Made by a program: the position numbers and the translations under genes. The notes beneath the pieces are model-generated. The model was not told the origin of the DNA, made no database searches, and was given only the letters and a program-made list of their open reading frames with translations. A DNA stretch of 64,000 nt, taken from contig OX291544.1 of assembly GCA_946406115.1 (NCBI GenBank), positions 21,283,521-21,347,520 of the forward strand. The letters are read 5' to 3'. This DNA is from Apoda limacodes. Taxonomy: Eukaryota; Arthropoda; Insecta; Lepidoptera; Limacodidae. This document shows, in pieces, positions 46,486 through 59,156 of this stretch. How positions within the stretch are numbered: position 1 is the stretch's first letter; each line of letters begins with the position of its first letter.

Positions 46486-47697
46486 TCTCCAATCCAAACC
46501 TTAAGAAATGTAGCCGTTACGATATATATTTTATACGCTTAAGATGTTCCGCATTTCCAGAACTAACCTTTCTTGAGGTAGTTGGAAGATGATACGTGGC
46601 CAAGGTGTCAATGCAAGTTGAATACCACATCCCACGTCGTTGCTTTGTTGCAACGTTAAGAAAAGGTGCATGTTTCCCGATTTCACTTACAAATATGTAT
46701 ATTTTTTAACAAAAATACTATCTCCAACCTAAAATTACAATCGATTTTTAATCGGATGAGTAGTTTCAGAGATTACCACCTACATTAAAACCTAAAAACT
46801 AAACCACTTTATAATACTAGTATAGAACAAAATTTTCGCTAAGGTTTTTCTAAAATGCTTATAACTCAAAAACAGTGAGGTCAGGCAAAAAATGTCATGA
46901 ATCAAAAAATTCTTAAAATAGACCATTAATTAGATTAAATTAAATCCAATGTTTTTTTTTTCAAGTTTTAAAAGTTTTAGTGGAGTTCAGGAAATCTGGA
47001 CTTCTTGTCCTGATAAAATAGGGAAATGAAAAAAACTTTTTTTTACGACACTCATACGAACATTTCACGCCAGGGTCTTTTTACGGCTTTGTTTTCTTGT
47101 CTATAAATTAAAAATAGCGTATCGTACACGAATTAAGTTAGGGTTTCGTAGAATAAGAATTATAGCGGAAATACAAAAGACTTGTAATTTAATTTTGCCC
47201 CAAAAACTTTCATTGGTAGTATTTATAAAGCTGAATTATTATTTTTAATTTTTATATCGGATTTATAGATTTGGTAGCAAACCATTGGTAGCGAAAAGGG
47301 GGAGGGTACACAATCTCTCATACTAGCAGAGTATTTATTATATAAGAAGCGGTTGGGAAGTAGCAAATGTCGGCCCTAGGACCGACAAGTAAATAAAAAA
47401 AAATTCAGTCACATTGGGCAAAGTCACCTTTACAGCCACTCTTCGATTAATACTACACGAAGATATATTTATTCTTAACTTGGTTTTAGATATTTTTTTG
47501 TGATGTTATGATACCTGGACATACCAGATATGTGGTTTAATACTACCGAAAAACTTCGGTTAAATTAATTTAGGTAATTTAAAAACTAATTAAAAATAAC
47601 ACAAGTCAACACGAATTTTGTGCATGAGTTCTGTGTACTCAATTTTGATTTCTTATACCTCATTTATAAAAGAAATAATATTTTTATTTCACAAAGT
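46486..47697 (+). repeat. Inverted duplication, arm 1, block A
   Basis: The 1.21-kb block A starts at TCTCCA and ends CACAAAGT. Its reverse complement at 49443-50656 differs by only scattered bases over the parts I compared. It contains a TAATACTAGTATAG end reminiscent of Helitron-like repeats and a palindromic GTCGGCCCTAGGACCGAC. Confidence 0.9.
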
Positions 47698-48077
47698 CCT
47701 CGCATAATATTTGCCTTTTTTCCACTTATTTGTGCAATCTACTAATATTGAATTAATCATTAAATTGTAAATTGTTCAAATTGTATGCGAATACTAACAT
47801 CGAATATCAATCTAAATTGTATAACTCGTAAGTCTTAAGGGCCCTCTTACACCCCACTAGCGCCGCCATTAGATATCCTCAATTTTCTCTACGTAGAAAA
47901 CGAATTTCTAAAATCCAAATGTCGCAAATATATAACTAGTCGTAACCTATTTTTAGAAGGTTTTATATGGTTTCTAAATAATATCTGTGAGTTATAGTTG
48001 GCATTTTTGCTAAAAGTGGCCGTTTTTAAAAAATACTGTCGACAATTTAAATATTATAAAAGCGCGATACTAACTTT
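47695..48077 (+). repeat. Inverted duplication, arm 1, block B
   Basis: The 383-base block B starts AGTCCTCGCATAAT and ends GCGATACTAACTTT. It follows block A directly, sharing the three bases AGT. Its reverse complement lies at 50656-51038, on the other side of block A from what a simple inverted repeat would show. Confidence 0.9.
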
Positions 48078-49442
48078 TACTGAAAAAATAGAAGATTTTC
48101 AAACTGTTCGGCAGCAAGCAACTTTCCTTTATTTTGATAACGAAGATTTTTTGCATAAAAAGGCGTCATATTTATTGGTACCGCCATCTTGAATTTGAAT
48201 TGAATTCGGGGCGACCCCGAAAACTTGATAGATCGCAATTTCATCAAAATCGGAGAATATTTGTTAAAAAATTACCAAAATCAAAACTTTTTTTAGGATT
48301 CTGTAGCGAACAAGAAACCCTTTTAGTTTCCGATGTTCGTCTGTCCTTCTGTCTTACTGTCCGCGGCTTAGTTCAGAGACTATTAGTACTAGAAAGCTGT
48401 TTTCTCTATATCTGTTATATTAGAGAGTATACCAACGAATTAATCACGACAACACAGTGGTAAAATAAAATTGTTAGTTGCAATATTGTTTTTTTGGTTG
48501 CCTCCGTAACAACACGTACAGCAGGGAGATTTTTTTTTCTTGGAAACCCCTTAGCTTAGGGGTCGTTGGATAGGTTATTTAAACTAATTGCTAGTGTGTT
48601 AAAACTAATTTTTTGCTCGGGAGGGCAAATTCCAAATTGAAAATTACTTGGACGAAGTTATTTGTTATGTAAAACTTGAAGTCAATATACCTATTCAGCC
48701 TCTATTTCAGATTAAGAATTTTCTTCAACAAGTGTAACGCATGTTTTCATAATTCCAAAGCCTTATTTCATTATTTCTGAGGTTCAAGAATAGGATATCC
48801 AAAATGTGGCTGTGCCGGATGAACATGGCAAAATTATATAATAATCTTGGACTATGTCCAAACAGAAGCTATAGCTAAGTGTGCATGGTTCATAGCGGTA
48901 ATGACTCTGACATCTGACTAAATGCACAGGGTGCGGATTATATACCAAATATGTATAGAGTCAGCTTATCGTGTACCTTGTTTTCTTTATTTAGTCGGAT
49001 CTCAAAGCGTCTTTATAACTTTTACCGCCACTTTTCACTTCATTTTACTGGAATATATTGTTTACCCGTAGTATTGTACCCGAATTAAAGACTCTACTTT
49101 TCATTTCGAATATGAGGAAAGTAAACACAAGCCAAAATTATGAAAAAGGTTTTTTCATAACAGCTTGAGCCTCTTTTCTTATTAAATCAGGAGTTAAATT
49201 CATTTCGCATTTCAAATTTAATTCGCTTCAACTCCCTTAGAATTTGCACGTATAATATGACGCTTTCCCGCCTTTTTTCAAGCCAAGGCTGGCTAAGCCA
49301 GTATTTTTTGAGCTGTAGTTAGTTGATGAAAAGAACGTACTATTATAAGTTACACAAGTCAACAAAAAAAAACTGTTTTGTGTTTGTTATTGAAGAAAAA
49401 TACACGATTTTACCAAATCAAATAACCATTCTTAATAAGCAA

Positions 49443-50656
49443 ACTTTGTGATATAAAAATATTATTTCTTTTATAAATGAGGTATAAGAAATCAAAATTG
49501 GGTACACAGAACTCATGCACAAAATTCGTGTTGACTTGTGTTATTTTTAATTTGTTTTTAAATTACCTACATTAATTTAACCGAAGTTTTTCGGTAGTAT
49601 TAAACCACATATCTGGTATGTCCAGGTATCATAATAACATCACAAAAAAATATCTAAAACCAAGTTAAGAATAAATATATCTTCGTGTAGTATTAATCGA
49701 GGAGTGGCTGTAAAGGTGACTTTTCCCAATGTGACTGATTTTTTTTTTATTTACTTGTCGGTCCTAGGGCCGACATTTGCTACTTCCCAACCGCTTCTTA
49801 TATAATAAATACTCTGCTAGTATAAGAGATTGTGTACCCTCCCCCTTTTCGCTACCAATGGTTTGCTACCAAATCTATAAATCCGATATAAAAATTAAAA
49901 ATAATAATTCAGCTTTATAAATACTACCAATGAAAGTTTTTGGGGCAAAATTAGATTACAAGTCTTTTGTATTTCCGCTATAATTCTTATCCTACGAAAC
50001 CCTAACTTAATTCGTGTACGATACGCTATTTTTAATTTATAGACAAGAAAACAAAGCCGTAAAAAGACCCTGGCGTGAAATGTTCGTATGAGTGTCGTAA
50101 AAAAAAGTTTTTTGCATTTCCCTATTTTATCGGGACAAGAAGTCCAGATTTCCTGAACTCCACTAAAACTTTTAAAACTTGAAAAAAAAACATTGGATTT
50201 AATTTAATCTAATTAATGGACTATTTTAAGAATTTTTTGATTCATGACATTTTTTGCCTGACCTCACTGTTTTTGAGTTATAAGCATTTTAGAAAAACCT
50301 TAGCGAAAATTTTGTTCTATACTAGTATTATAAAGTGGTTTAGTTTGTAGGTTTTAATGTAGGTGGTAATCTCTGAAACTACTCATCCGATTAAAAATCG
50401 ATTGTAATTTTAGGTTGGAGATAGTATTTTTGTTAAAAAATATACATATTTGTAAGTGAAATCGGGAAACATGCACCTTTTCTTAACGTTGCAACAAAGC
50501 AACGACGTGGGATGTGGTATTCAACTTGCATTGACACCTTGGCCACGTATCATCTTCCAACTACCTCAAGAAAGGTTAGTTCTGGAAATGCGAAACATCT
50601 TAAGCGTATAAAATATATATCGTAACGGCTACATTTTTTAAGGTTTGGAGTGGAGA
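49443..50656 (-). repeat. Inverted duplication, arm 2, block A
   Basis: Reverse-complement copy of 46486-47697. Read on the minus strand, block B precedes block A here, the opposite of arm 1. Blocks A and B abut with no filler at TCTCC/ACTTT. Confidence 0.9.
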
Positions 50657-51038
50657 AAGTTAGTATCGCGCTTTTATAATATTTAAATTGTCGACAGTAT
50701 TTTTTAAAAACGGCCACTTTTAGCAAAAATGCCAACTATAACTCACAGATATTATTTAGAAACTATATAAAACCTTCTAAAAATAGGTTACGACTAGTTT
50801 TATATTTGCGACATTTGGATTTTAGAAATTCGTTTTCTACTAAGAGAAAATTGAGGATATCTAATGGCGGCGCTAGTGGGGTGTAAGAGGGCCCTTAAGA
50901 CTTACGAGTTATACAATTTAGATTGATATTCGATGTTAGTATTCGCATACAATTTGAACAATTTACAATTTAATGATTAATTCAATATTAGTAGATTGCA
51001 CAAATAAGTGGAAAAAAGGCAAATATTATGCGAGGACT
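50656..51038 (-). repeat. Inverted duplication, arm 2, block B
   Basis: Reverse-complement copy of 47695-48077. Read on the minus strand, its outer edge begins AGTCCTCGC, and arm 2 as a whole is bounded by AGT at both ends. Confidence 0.9.
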
Positions 51039-51508
51039 AAGTTAAAAAGTCGCATCCTAGTAGGCAGAGAGACATTAGTCTAAAAGCTAAATTCCATTTT
51101 TTACCATTAACAATGCGAAAAAAAAAATCGTTATAATCAACATTTTTATATATATATATGTATATATATATAAAACGATAGAAAAAGTAGATACTTAACA
51201 AGTAAATATAGGTACTTGCTTAAGTTAAAGTAATATCTAGGGCTACTAGCAACTAAGTGCATTTATTGTATTCCAATGATAAAAATCCATGAATACCGTC
51301 AAAGTCAAAGTATATTTATTCAAGTAAAGTTTTATTAAATTAATAACAAAACCCGACTGCAAAAACACTACGAACCAAACAGAAATTAAAACATACTAAA
51401 CATTTAACTATATGCTGACGGAACTCATTTTAAGGTAACTACTACAGTGTGAGCAATCAGTAGGTGGGTACACTATTTGAACTTGTATTGAGATGAGTAG
51501 CGTCTGAT

Positions 51509-51796
51509 TATACTATTAATATAATAAATGAGAAAGTTTGTTTGGATGTTTGTTACTCTTTCACGCGTCAACCACTGGACGGATCGGACACTTGGCATAC
51601 ATATATGTTAGGTCCTGGAATAGCATATAGGATACTTTTTATCCCGAAATTCCCGCGGGAATAACTATAACCGAGCTTAAAAAAACTATAGCTATAGCTA
51701 CAGCTTGATATAGCAAACTTCATTAGTGTAATTAAGGGGTAAATCACAGTCGCCGATAACCGATTTAGGGTGGGCGGAGCCGCTGGCAAAATCTAG
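51509..51796 (+). mobile_element. Helitron-like non-autonomous element
   Basis: Starts TATACTATTAATATAATAAATG and ends with the hairpin-prone GGGCGGAGCCGCTGGCAAAATCTAG followed by T. It shares the internal landmarks of the copy at 12894. Confidence 0.65.
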
Positions 51797-52635
51797 TAGT
51801 AAAATATTCAGTAAGTTTCAATTTTTGTTTAGTCCTTAATGTTTTGCAGTCGTGTTGTTTCTTTATTTAATAAAACTTTACTTGAATAAAGACTGGTTTA
51901 ATTTCCTTGCCTTATTTGATTAAAGACGTGTACGTCTTCGGCCAGAATAACGTTACTGTATTCGTATTTTAAAAGACCTCAGATGATATTCTCTTGCGAT
52001 GAGAATGATCTATATAAATACTAAGTAACTTATATTTCAATACAATTATTAATATCATTTGTTTACAATTCATTGAATCGTTATGAAATAATTAAACGGC
52101 CTATGAACAATAACAGTCAGTTTAGAAGATAAATGATATTTTTGTAGTACTTGTACTTGTTCAGGATTACTGGAATCTTCTATCACATAATAATCATCTG
52201 TTATCTACAGTCGGATTTCCAGTTAACGGCCTCGGGTGATTTGTATTTTCTGCCGATTAGGTTTTGTAATGCAACCAAGTTATCGTATTCTACTGGTTCA
52301 AATTTAAATTCGATTATAACCGTTGTTGAAAATAGGGGGTTTTTACACGCTTATCGGTGAAGTGAATGTACTTTTTATAGTAGCAGTTGTAAAAAGTTGC
52401 TATTTATGCAATTGTTGCAAATGTGAGTACTTTTTAACATGAGTGACACAACAGCGTAGCATAAGTGTTTAAGAGATAAATTTATTTTATGCGACCAGAA
52501 ATAAAATATAATAATATGTAGTAATTGTATAAAAAAATCAGAAAAAAATCTATATAGTGTTGGTCAATACTGACATTTCCAACTCAAAAAGTGTTATGTT
52601 TACAATTTCATGACATTATTTTAAACATTTCTTTC

Positions 52636-53706
52636 ATCATATCAGCCCATTGACGTCCACTGCTGGACATAGGCCGCACCTAACTTTCTCCACAGCGTAC
52701 GACTCTGTGCCGCCTGTAAGCAACGGCTCCCCGCTACCTTTACGAGGTCATCTGTCCATCTAGCGGGGGGCCGTCTAACGCTACGCTTTTCGGTTCGTGG
52801 CCGCCACTCGAGAACCTTCTTCCCCCATCGGCCATCGGTTCTTCGAGCTATTTGCCCTGCCCATTGCCACTTCAGCTTTGTGATTCGGCGAGCTATGTCG
52901 GCGACTTTAGTTCTCCTACGGATTTCCTCATTCCTGATTCGATCACTTAGGGAAACTCCGAGCATAGCTCTTTCCAGCGCCCGCTGAGCGACCTTGAGCT
53001 TTCGTATAAGGCCCATAGTTAGCGGCCACGTCTCTGGTTGAAGACTTTTGTCTTCAAGCACTGGGGTATTTGGGACGACAAAATAGTACGCAGTTTTCCG
53101 AACCCTGCCCAACCGAGTTGGATTCGGCGATTATCCTCTTTCTCGAAATTGGACCTACCTAATCGAACAGTTTGTCCCAGGTATACGTATTCATCAACAA
53201 CTTCGAGTGTGGAGTTCCCAACAGTTATTTGAGTCGGTGCTACATGGCCATTCGACATGATCTTCATCTTGTCCATGTTCATCTGAGGCCCACTTGTTGG
53301 AAAGCTCTACTAAGGTCTTCCACCGTTTCTGCCATGACCACAATATCATCGGCAAACCGAAGGTGGGTAATTTACTCGCCACATTGATGCCAAAACCGTC
53401 CCAGTCCAGAAGCTTAAAGACATCTTCCAACGCATTTGTGAACAGTTTTAGAGATATTACATCTCCCTGTCTCACACCTCCCTGCAGTTGGATCGCTTTT
53501 GAGTTCTGATCCTGGAGACGGACTGACATAGTGGCGTTATCGTACAAGCATTTTATCACCTGGATATACCGATGATATATACTTCTACTGTACATTAACT
53601 TCAGTCGCCTATGTTGTAAGTACGTTATAATGACATCGGTGCTTTCACCTGTTTTAGTCAATACACACACACAGTGGCGTAAGAAAAGAGAATTCCGTGC
53701 CGACAT
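52636..53706 (-). mobile_element. RTE-type LINE, 5'-truncated and frameshifted
   Basis: Read on the minus strand, the reverse transcriptase shows GVRQGDVISLKLFTNALEDVF, then in another frame RFADDIVVMAE (the catalytic Asp-Asp pair, plus-strand 53338-53358), then EYVYLGQTVRLGRSNFE, and a C-terminal part with KLKWQWAGQIARR and RPPARWTDDL. The 3' end reads TCCAGCAGTGGACGTCAATGGGCTGATATGATGA. At least two frameshifts separate these parts. The GVRQGD...LF...ALEDVF motif is typical of the RTE clade. Confidence 0.85.
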
Positions 53707-53780
53707 TTACAAGTAGAATATTTTTTTTATTTAGCTAAAATTTTAAGTATTACGATATTATATTGTTCGCTTTTGTCAAT

Positions 53781-54482
53781 ATCTATATACTTAATATATA
53801 AAGCTGAAGAGTTTGTTTGTTTGAACGTGCTAATCTCAGGAACTACTGGACGGATTTAAAAAAATCTTCGGTGTTGGATAGCCCATTTACCAAGGAAGGC
53901 TATAGGCGATATATCATCACGCTAACATAAATAGGAGCGGAGCACTAATGAAAAATGTTTCAAAATCGGCTATTTTTATCCTTTTGAGAGTTTCCACTGC
54001 GTGCGCTGTGTAAACGGTTAGAGTTTCGCAAAAATCATGTATGACAGAATTGTTCCCCTATAAAAGTTCTAAAAAAAAGTCCGCGACAGCATTATCTATA
54101 TTTTAAAGTTGGCTCACTATAACCTTTTTTATGCTTACCATATTTGTTCTAAAATAATGCATTATTTGTGAAGGTGCTTTAATAAACATGATATAATACT
54201 TTATCCAAATAAATACGTTATTCATCATAAGCATTTAATTTAAAACAAAATTGCCCTTTACATCATTCGATTCCAATGAATATCGTAGCAAAATAATTTA
54301 TCAAATATTGCGCGCGCATTTATGATGTGCGAGGCCGGCGGGCAGTCATGAGGGGGAAGGGGCGGTACGTATTATTTAAAAATATTTTACCGTCTGTGCT
54401 TTTTTTATAATTGAGGAGTTGCCGTAAAAATCCTATGTCGATAACCAAATTTAGGGCGGGCGAAGCCGCTGGCAAAAGCTAG
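53781..54482 (+). mobile_element. Helitron-like non-autonomous element (longer subtype)
   Basis: Starts near ATATATAAAGCTGAAGAGTTTGTTTG, with TAATCTCAGGAACTACTGGACGG and GGCTATAGGCGATATATCATCACGCTAAC inside, and ends GGGCGGGCGAAGCCGCTGGCAAAAGCTAG followed by T. It carries a GC-rich interior (54310-54370). Confidence 0.65.
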
Positions 54483-55023
54483 TTTATGTTATAAGGAGGT
54501 AAAATTTGTTGGTTTGTCTGACTGTCAACAAATAGCAGTAAGTTTTTCTGAATATTGTCGTCAGTTTTGTGGTTACCAAAATATTCTTTAGTTTTACGAT
54601 TTTATTGCCTAATTAGAAGTAGTAAGTAGCGTTTACTTAAACGAGTTACATTACGATATGAAAAATACAACAGTGGCCAGTGAAGCTATCACTCTTGTGA
54701 ACGGGAAGTATTTAGATCTTGTAGATAGCACAGTATTCTTACCCAAGAAACAAAGCTTCAATCATATGATTATTTCTGCGGTAGGTAGGTATAACCTAAA
54801 GTTTCCGGCCAAAAAAGGATGCTATATCGATCTCCGTCTCTTTAATTGTCTTTGTGCCAAATGCGAGCTCAATTGGATGCTCCATTGCGGCGTGAAGAAT
54901 TTACCAAAATTTCATTTCAATTGGCTTACTCTTATTGCGCGAGTCCGACTCGAACTTGACCCTTTTTTTCTTACACTTAACCAGTTTCGTCTTTCTCAGG
55001 AACCTATCTCGACATGTGCACAA

Positions 55024-56233
55024 CAGTTTCCGCAGGAGTAATCGTAACTGAGTTCCACGTGGTTGATATATATCTTGCTATAACAAACCTTCAATCAAGG
55101 AGTTGCTGTAAAAATCCCACGCTGATAATTGAATTAAGCACAGGCAAGTTGTTGAACACAATATTTATTAATACACATATTGCATTAATTGCCATCTCAG
55201 TTAGCATAAAAAAAGGGATAACAGTATAGTTGCCCTTACATTAAATTATACTTTTAATTATATTACATATCTTATATACAATACAACCCTTTTAAAACAC
55301 GTAAGTATTAACAGTCAAAACTAATTTATGCTATTGTTGAGTGATGTGCCCACCCTCTGATGCAGCACAAAAAATGTTTGAACATCACCTGCGTATCCCA
55401 AAATAAAGTACCACAGGACATTACGCTATAAAAGTAGCTGAAGTATTCTATAGTACAGTAAATGACGGTAAAAAGATGGTACAACCTAGCAATTATTTCA
55501 ATAAAGATGGATTTTCTTCAAGGTTTGGAATTAAGCTCTACTTACCATCCACTTCAAAATCTACCCTATGCCGATGTGTGCTTTTGACTTTTAGGGGTGA
55601 ATACTACCCCTAATTGACAAAAATTGATAAATTCACAAATTTAGGACTTTAAGGAATGAAAAAACGTATAAAGCTTTTAATTAATGATAGTTATAAAAAC
55701 TATTTGTGATTTTTCAACCCTTATTTTATTCCTTACGCCCTTTTTAAACACCCTCTTTGACATAAAATTTAAATAAAAAACATTTTTCGATATATTTTAT
55801 TTCTTGTATTGATAAATTATAATATTTAAATCGTAGTCTCTTATCTTAAGGGAATTGTTATAATTAGTTTTCATCCCCTAAAAACCACCCCTATTACATT
55901 AAAATACGAAAAAGATCTAATGTCTTAATTTTATAAAGGTCAACGGTGAAAGGGCTCAAGGGCGGTACTGATTTCGTATCAATGCTAAGTTTTACAAGCC
56001 TTATCTCGAAGCATTTATAAGCTATATTTAGATCTTTTGTTATCCCTTTTTTTATGCTAACTGAGATGGCAATTAATGCAATATGTGTATTAATAAATAT
56101 TGTTTAACAACTTGCCTGTGCTTAATTCAATTATCAGCGTGGGATTTTTACAGCAACTCCTTGATTGAAGGTTTTGTTATAGCAAGATATATATCAACCA
56201 CGTGGAACTCAGTTACGATTACTCCTGCGGAAA
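55024..56233. repeat. Palindromic element with about 200-base inverted arms
   Basis: 55024-55223 and 56038-56233 are near-identical inverted copies around 814 bases of AT-rich DNA. The arms contain Helitron-like motifs (TTGCTATAACAAACCTTCAATCAAGGAGTTGCTGTAAAAATCCCACGC). Outside both arms are related segments with TTTCCGG/GCTCCATTGCGGCGTGAAG and TTTCCGGG/GCTCCGTTACGACGCGACGTGAAAG. Confidence 0.75.
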
Positions 56234-56399
56234 CCTTAAATTTCCGGGCTTAAAAGGATCTTATATCTTTCTCCATCTATTCAACTATCTGTGACGAATA
56301 ACAGCTGGATCGTATGCTCCGTTACGACGCGACGTGAAAGAAGGACCAACAAACGAAAAATCTCACTTTCGCATTTTTAATATTAAGTATGGATTAGTG

Positions 56400-58250
56400 G
56401 TTAATATTTTTTAGTTCTGTTTAATGTGGTAGGTCCTGCGTTTCGTTGGCGGGCATACAAACCAATAAATTTTACCTTCGTATAATATTAGTATTAACAA
56501 AAGCGAACAATGACATATCGTTATACTTGAGTTTTTTAAAAAAAAGAAAATTAAATACCAGAAGGGTTTACTTACAGAAACCAATCATTGTAAGACTAAA
56601 GCTGCCTTTGAACAGGGACGGCTTAATGCGGAATTTTGAAAAAGTCTCAAAGTAGGCCTCTCGAGTATCTCGTTTTAGAAAAATTGAAATACTTTTATAC
56701 TTTTAGTTATTGAGATCTAAGGTGCCAAAAGTACATAATCAGCGTGTCGGATCTTTTTTTGTTCTTCTAAGCTTAAAGACGTTTTATCAAATTCACGTCA
56801 AAAAAAGCGTTAAGTAAAGAATTCCAAAAATATTTTTACATTGCTTCTTTCGCCTTAAACTTAAATAGTTATGTGTCAAAGCATTACTAATAGGAGGATA
56901 AGCTAGAAGAAGAGAGTATTATTTTAATATATTTGACAAAAAATACCCGCTTTATGCATACATACCAAACTTATCAAAGATGATTTTTTCGAGGAAAAAT
57001 GAATAAAATCAAAAAAAAACATGGATAGCTTTTTCAGAATGTCACCGGAAAATTCTTGGGACACCAAGAAGTAGATACCAATTAAGTTAAGTTAGAAAAT
57101 TAAATTTTAATTGTAGCTTTACTTTCCTAAGCATCTTGATGACGTCAGTGAGGAAGAGGGCAAAAGGTTTCATTAGAATATTCAAGCAAAAGATATTAAG
57201 GAAAACGGAATGACAGTTTGATTCGTGATTACTAATAGAACTCGAGAAGAAGCACTAACTACTAAAGAAGTAGCAATAGGGGCTTTGAAGGGAGAAAAAA
57301 CTAGTAATTTCAACGGATCGGCTATTTGGTCTCCGACTGAAAGAACTTTTATTGACGAAATCACTTTATACAGTGAGAATCTGTGATTTTTATTTTATCT
57401 ATTTTTTCAATGAATCTTTTATTTAAAAAATTTTTTTTTTTCAAAGATTTTTATTTTGACATTTTGACATAACGATTTTAATATTGATTCTGTATATTTT
57501 TTGTTTTACATTTTAGACATATCTGTTTGTATTTGTTTTGAATATATTTATTCCTTATTACTTTATTTTTGTATTTGACGAACTTTTTGTGATGTTTTTA
57601 TGTTTATTATTTAAGACATAATGTAATTTTTAATAAGAAATAAATAACATACATACACACACATAATATAGTAGTGCAAATAGATGAAAATCGGTTTTTG
57701 AATTATGATCAAAAAAAAAACTTATTCCTCAAATAAATAATAAAATTTGTTACATAGGCATTTTTAATTTTTTACTTTAATATCAGCGAAATTTTAAGTC
57801 TATTTATAAGTAAATCCTTACAGGATAAGAATTATGCGTTAAGTGAATATTTATAAATCGTCATCATTTCTACTTCAAACGAACTGTTCTCATTTAAGAA
57901 TATTAAAATTTTGCAGCCCTATGCCCTTTATTCTTTGTTGCAAAGGGACTTGAAGACCCTTAACATTGATTGATTTTTTTTTTAAATTGCGGTGTACAAT
58001 TACATTTATAAGTGTAGGGCACACTTAAAAAAAAGGAATGCCATATAAGTTTCAAAGATATTTCTTTATACATTACTTGAATCACATACATTAATGCTAT
58101 AGTTAATTTCATCTATAAATATCTAATAAACCTGACGCTTCAGAATATTATGTTAATTATGATTTTTTTATTTCTATGAGTGTCTCTTATCTATCCAAAT
58201 ATATGACTTTTAATGTGCACCACTGTAAAAAGATCAAAGTGGCGGCTGTT
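56400..58250. other. AT-rich intergenic DNA
   Basis: No gene or clear repeat recognised; short open frames only. Confidence 0.5.
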
Positions 58251-58251
58251 G

Positions 58252-59000
58252 TTTAAGAGGATCGGATCCGCGGCGCCTCGCAGCGCGCTTCATACAAACG
58301 AATTTTCCACTTATTTTTGACACTTACTAATCAAACACCATGCAATTTTGAAGACGTGCTCTAGGTTTAAATATCTGGGTCTGCAGTGTGCTAGTTTTCT
58401 TATAAATTATTAAGTTTAAAAGCTATGCTGGATTTTAGTTTTACATAGAAATTATCACAAATAAGATTAAAAGTTAAGAAATTTTTTTTATACGAAGTCT
58501 CAAGATCGCTCTGTGGGCGATGGAAAGAGCTATGCTCGGAGTTTCCCTAAGTGATCGAATCAGGAATGAGGAAATCCGTAGGAGAACTAAAGTCGCCGAC
58601 ATAGCTCACCAAATCGCAAGGGGGGCAATGGGCAGGGCACATAGCTCGAAGAATCGATGGCCGATGGGGGAAGAAGGTTCTCGAGTGACGACCACGAACC
58701 GGAAAGCGCAGTGTGGGACGGCCTCCCTTGTAAAGGAAGTGGGGAGACGTTGGTTACAGGCGGCACAGAGTCGCACGCTGTGGAGAAAGTTAGGGGAGGT
58801 CTATGTCCATAAGTGGACATCAATGGGCTGATATGAAGAATAACTTTTTTTAGAATTTTGGAAAACCATAGATTTAGATATTCGGCTTGAGATCATGCCT
58901 AAAAAAATTTACAGTATTCAATCAGTAAATCTCTAAAACAAGTAGGAAATTCGTTTGTATGAAACACGATGCGAGGGGCCGCGGATCCGATCCTCTTAAA
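58252..59000. repeat. Foldback element with TTAA at both outer ends
   Basis: TTAAGAGGATCGGATCCGCGGCGCCTCGC...CATACAAACGAATTT at 58253 is matched by its complement ending CCGCGGATCCGATCCTCTTAA at 58999. The first ~60 bases are nearly identical, and weaker similarity continues for at least 60 more. Between the arms lies an RTE LINE 3' fragment. TTAA is the target of piggyBac-type elements, but the ends do not start CCC. Confidence 0.75.
58505..58838 (+). mobile_element. RTE-type LINE 3' end inside a foldback element
   Basis: Same family as the copy at 52636-53706: ERAMLGVSLSDRIRNEEIRRR, then a scrambled middle, then QAAQSRTLWRKLGEVYV and the 3' end GTGGACATCAATGGGCTGATATGAAGA. It is truncated to about 330 bases and lies between the arms of an inverted repeat (58252-59000). 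Confidence 0.8.
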
Positions 59001-59156
59001 GACCAAAATCTTTAAAGCCTTTTTGACTTCATTAAAAAGAATGCTACTGAATTTTTTTATAAACTAAGAAATAAAAATTTTAGTAACTGCTTTTTCATAA
59101 TAACTGTCTGTTAAATCCATATAATCATGCAAGATACCAAAACCCATTTAGCCATT

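Noticed and set aside
46570..46590. TTGAGGTAGTTGG resembles the 5' half of mature let-7
   Set aside because: Only the first nine bases and a GG match. It lies in repeat block A (also reversed at about 50560) and no let-7-like hairpin surrounds it.
52642..53112. 156-codon frame as a host gene
   Set aside because: It is the C-terminal part of an RTE-type LINE, with neighbouring reverse-transcriptase motifs in other frames.
54658..55041. 127-codon frame on the plus strand
   Set aside because: It runs across Helitron-like repeat sequence (TTTCCGGCCAAAAAAGGATG and GCTCCATTGCGGCGTGAAG), which recurs at 56240-56395.
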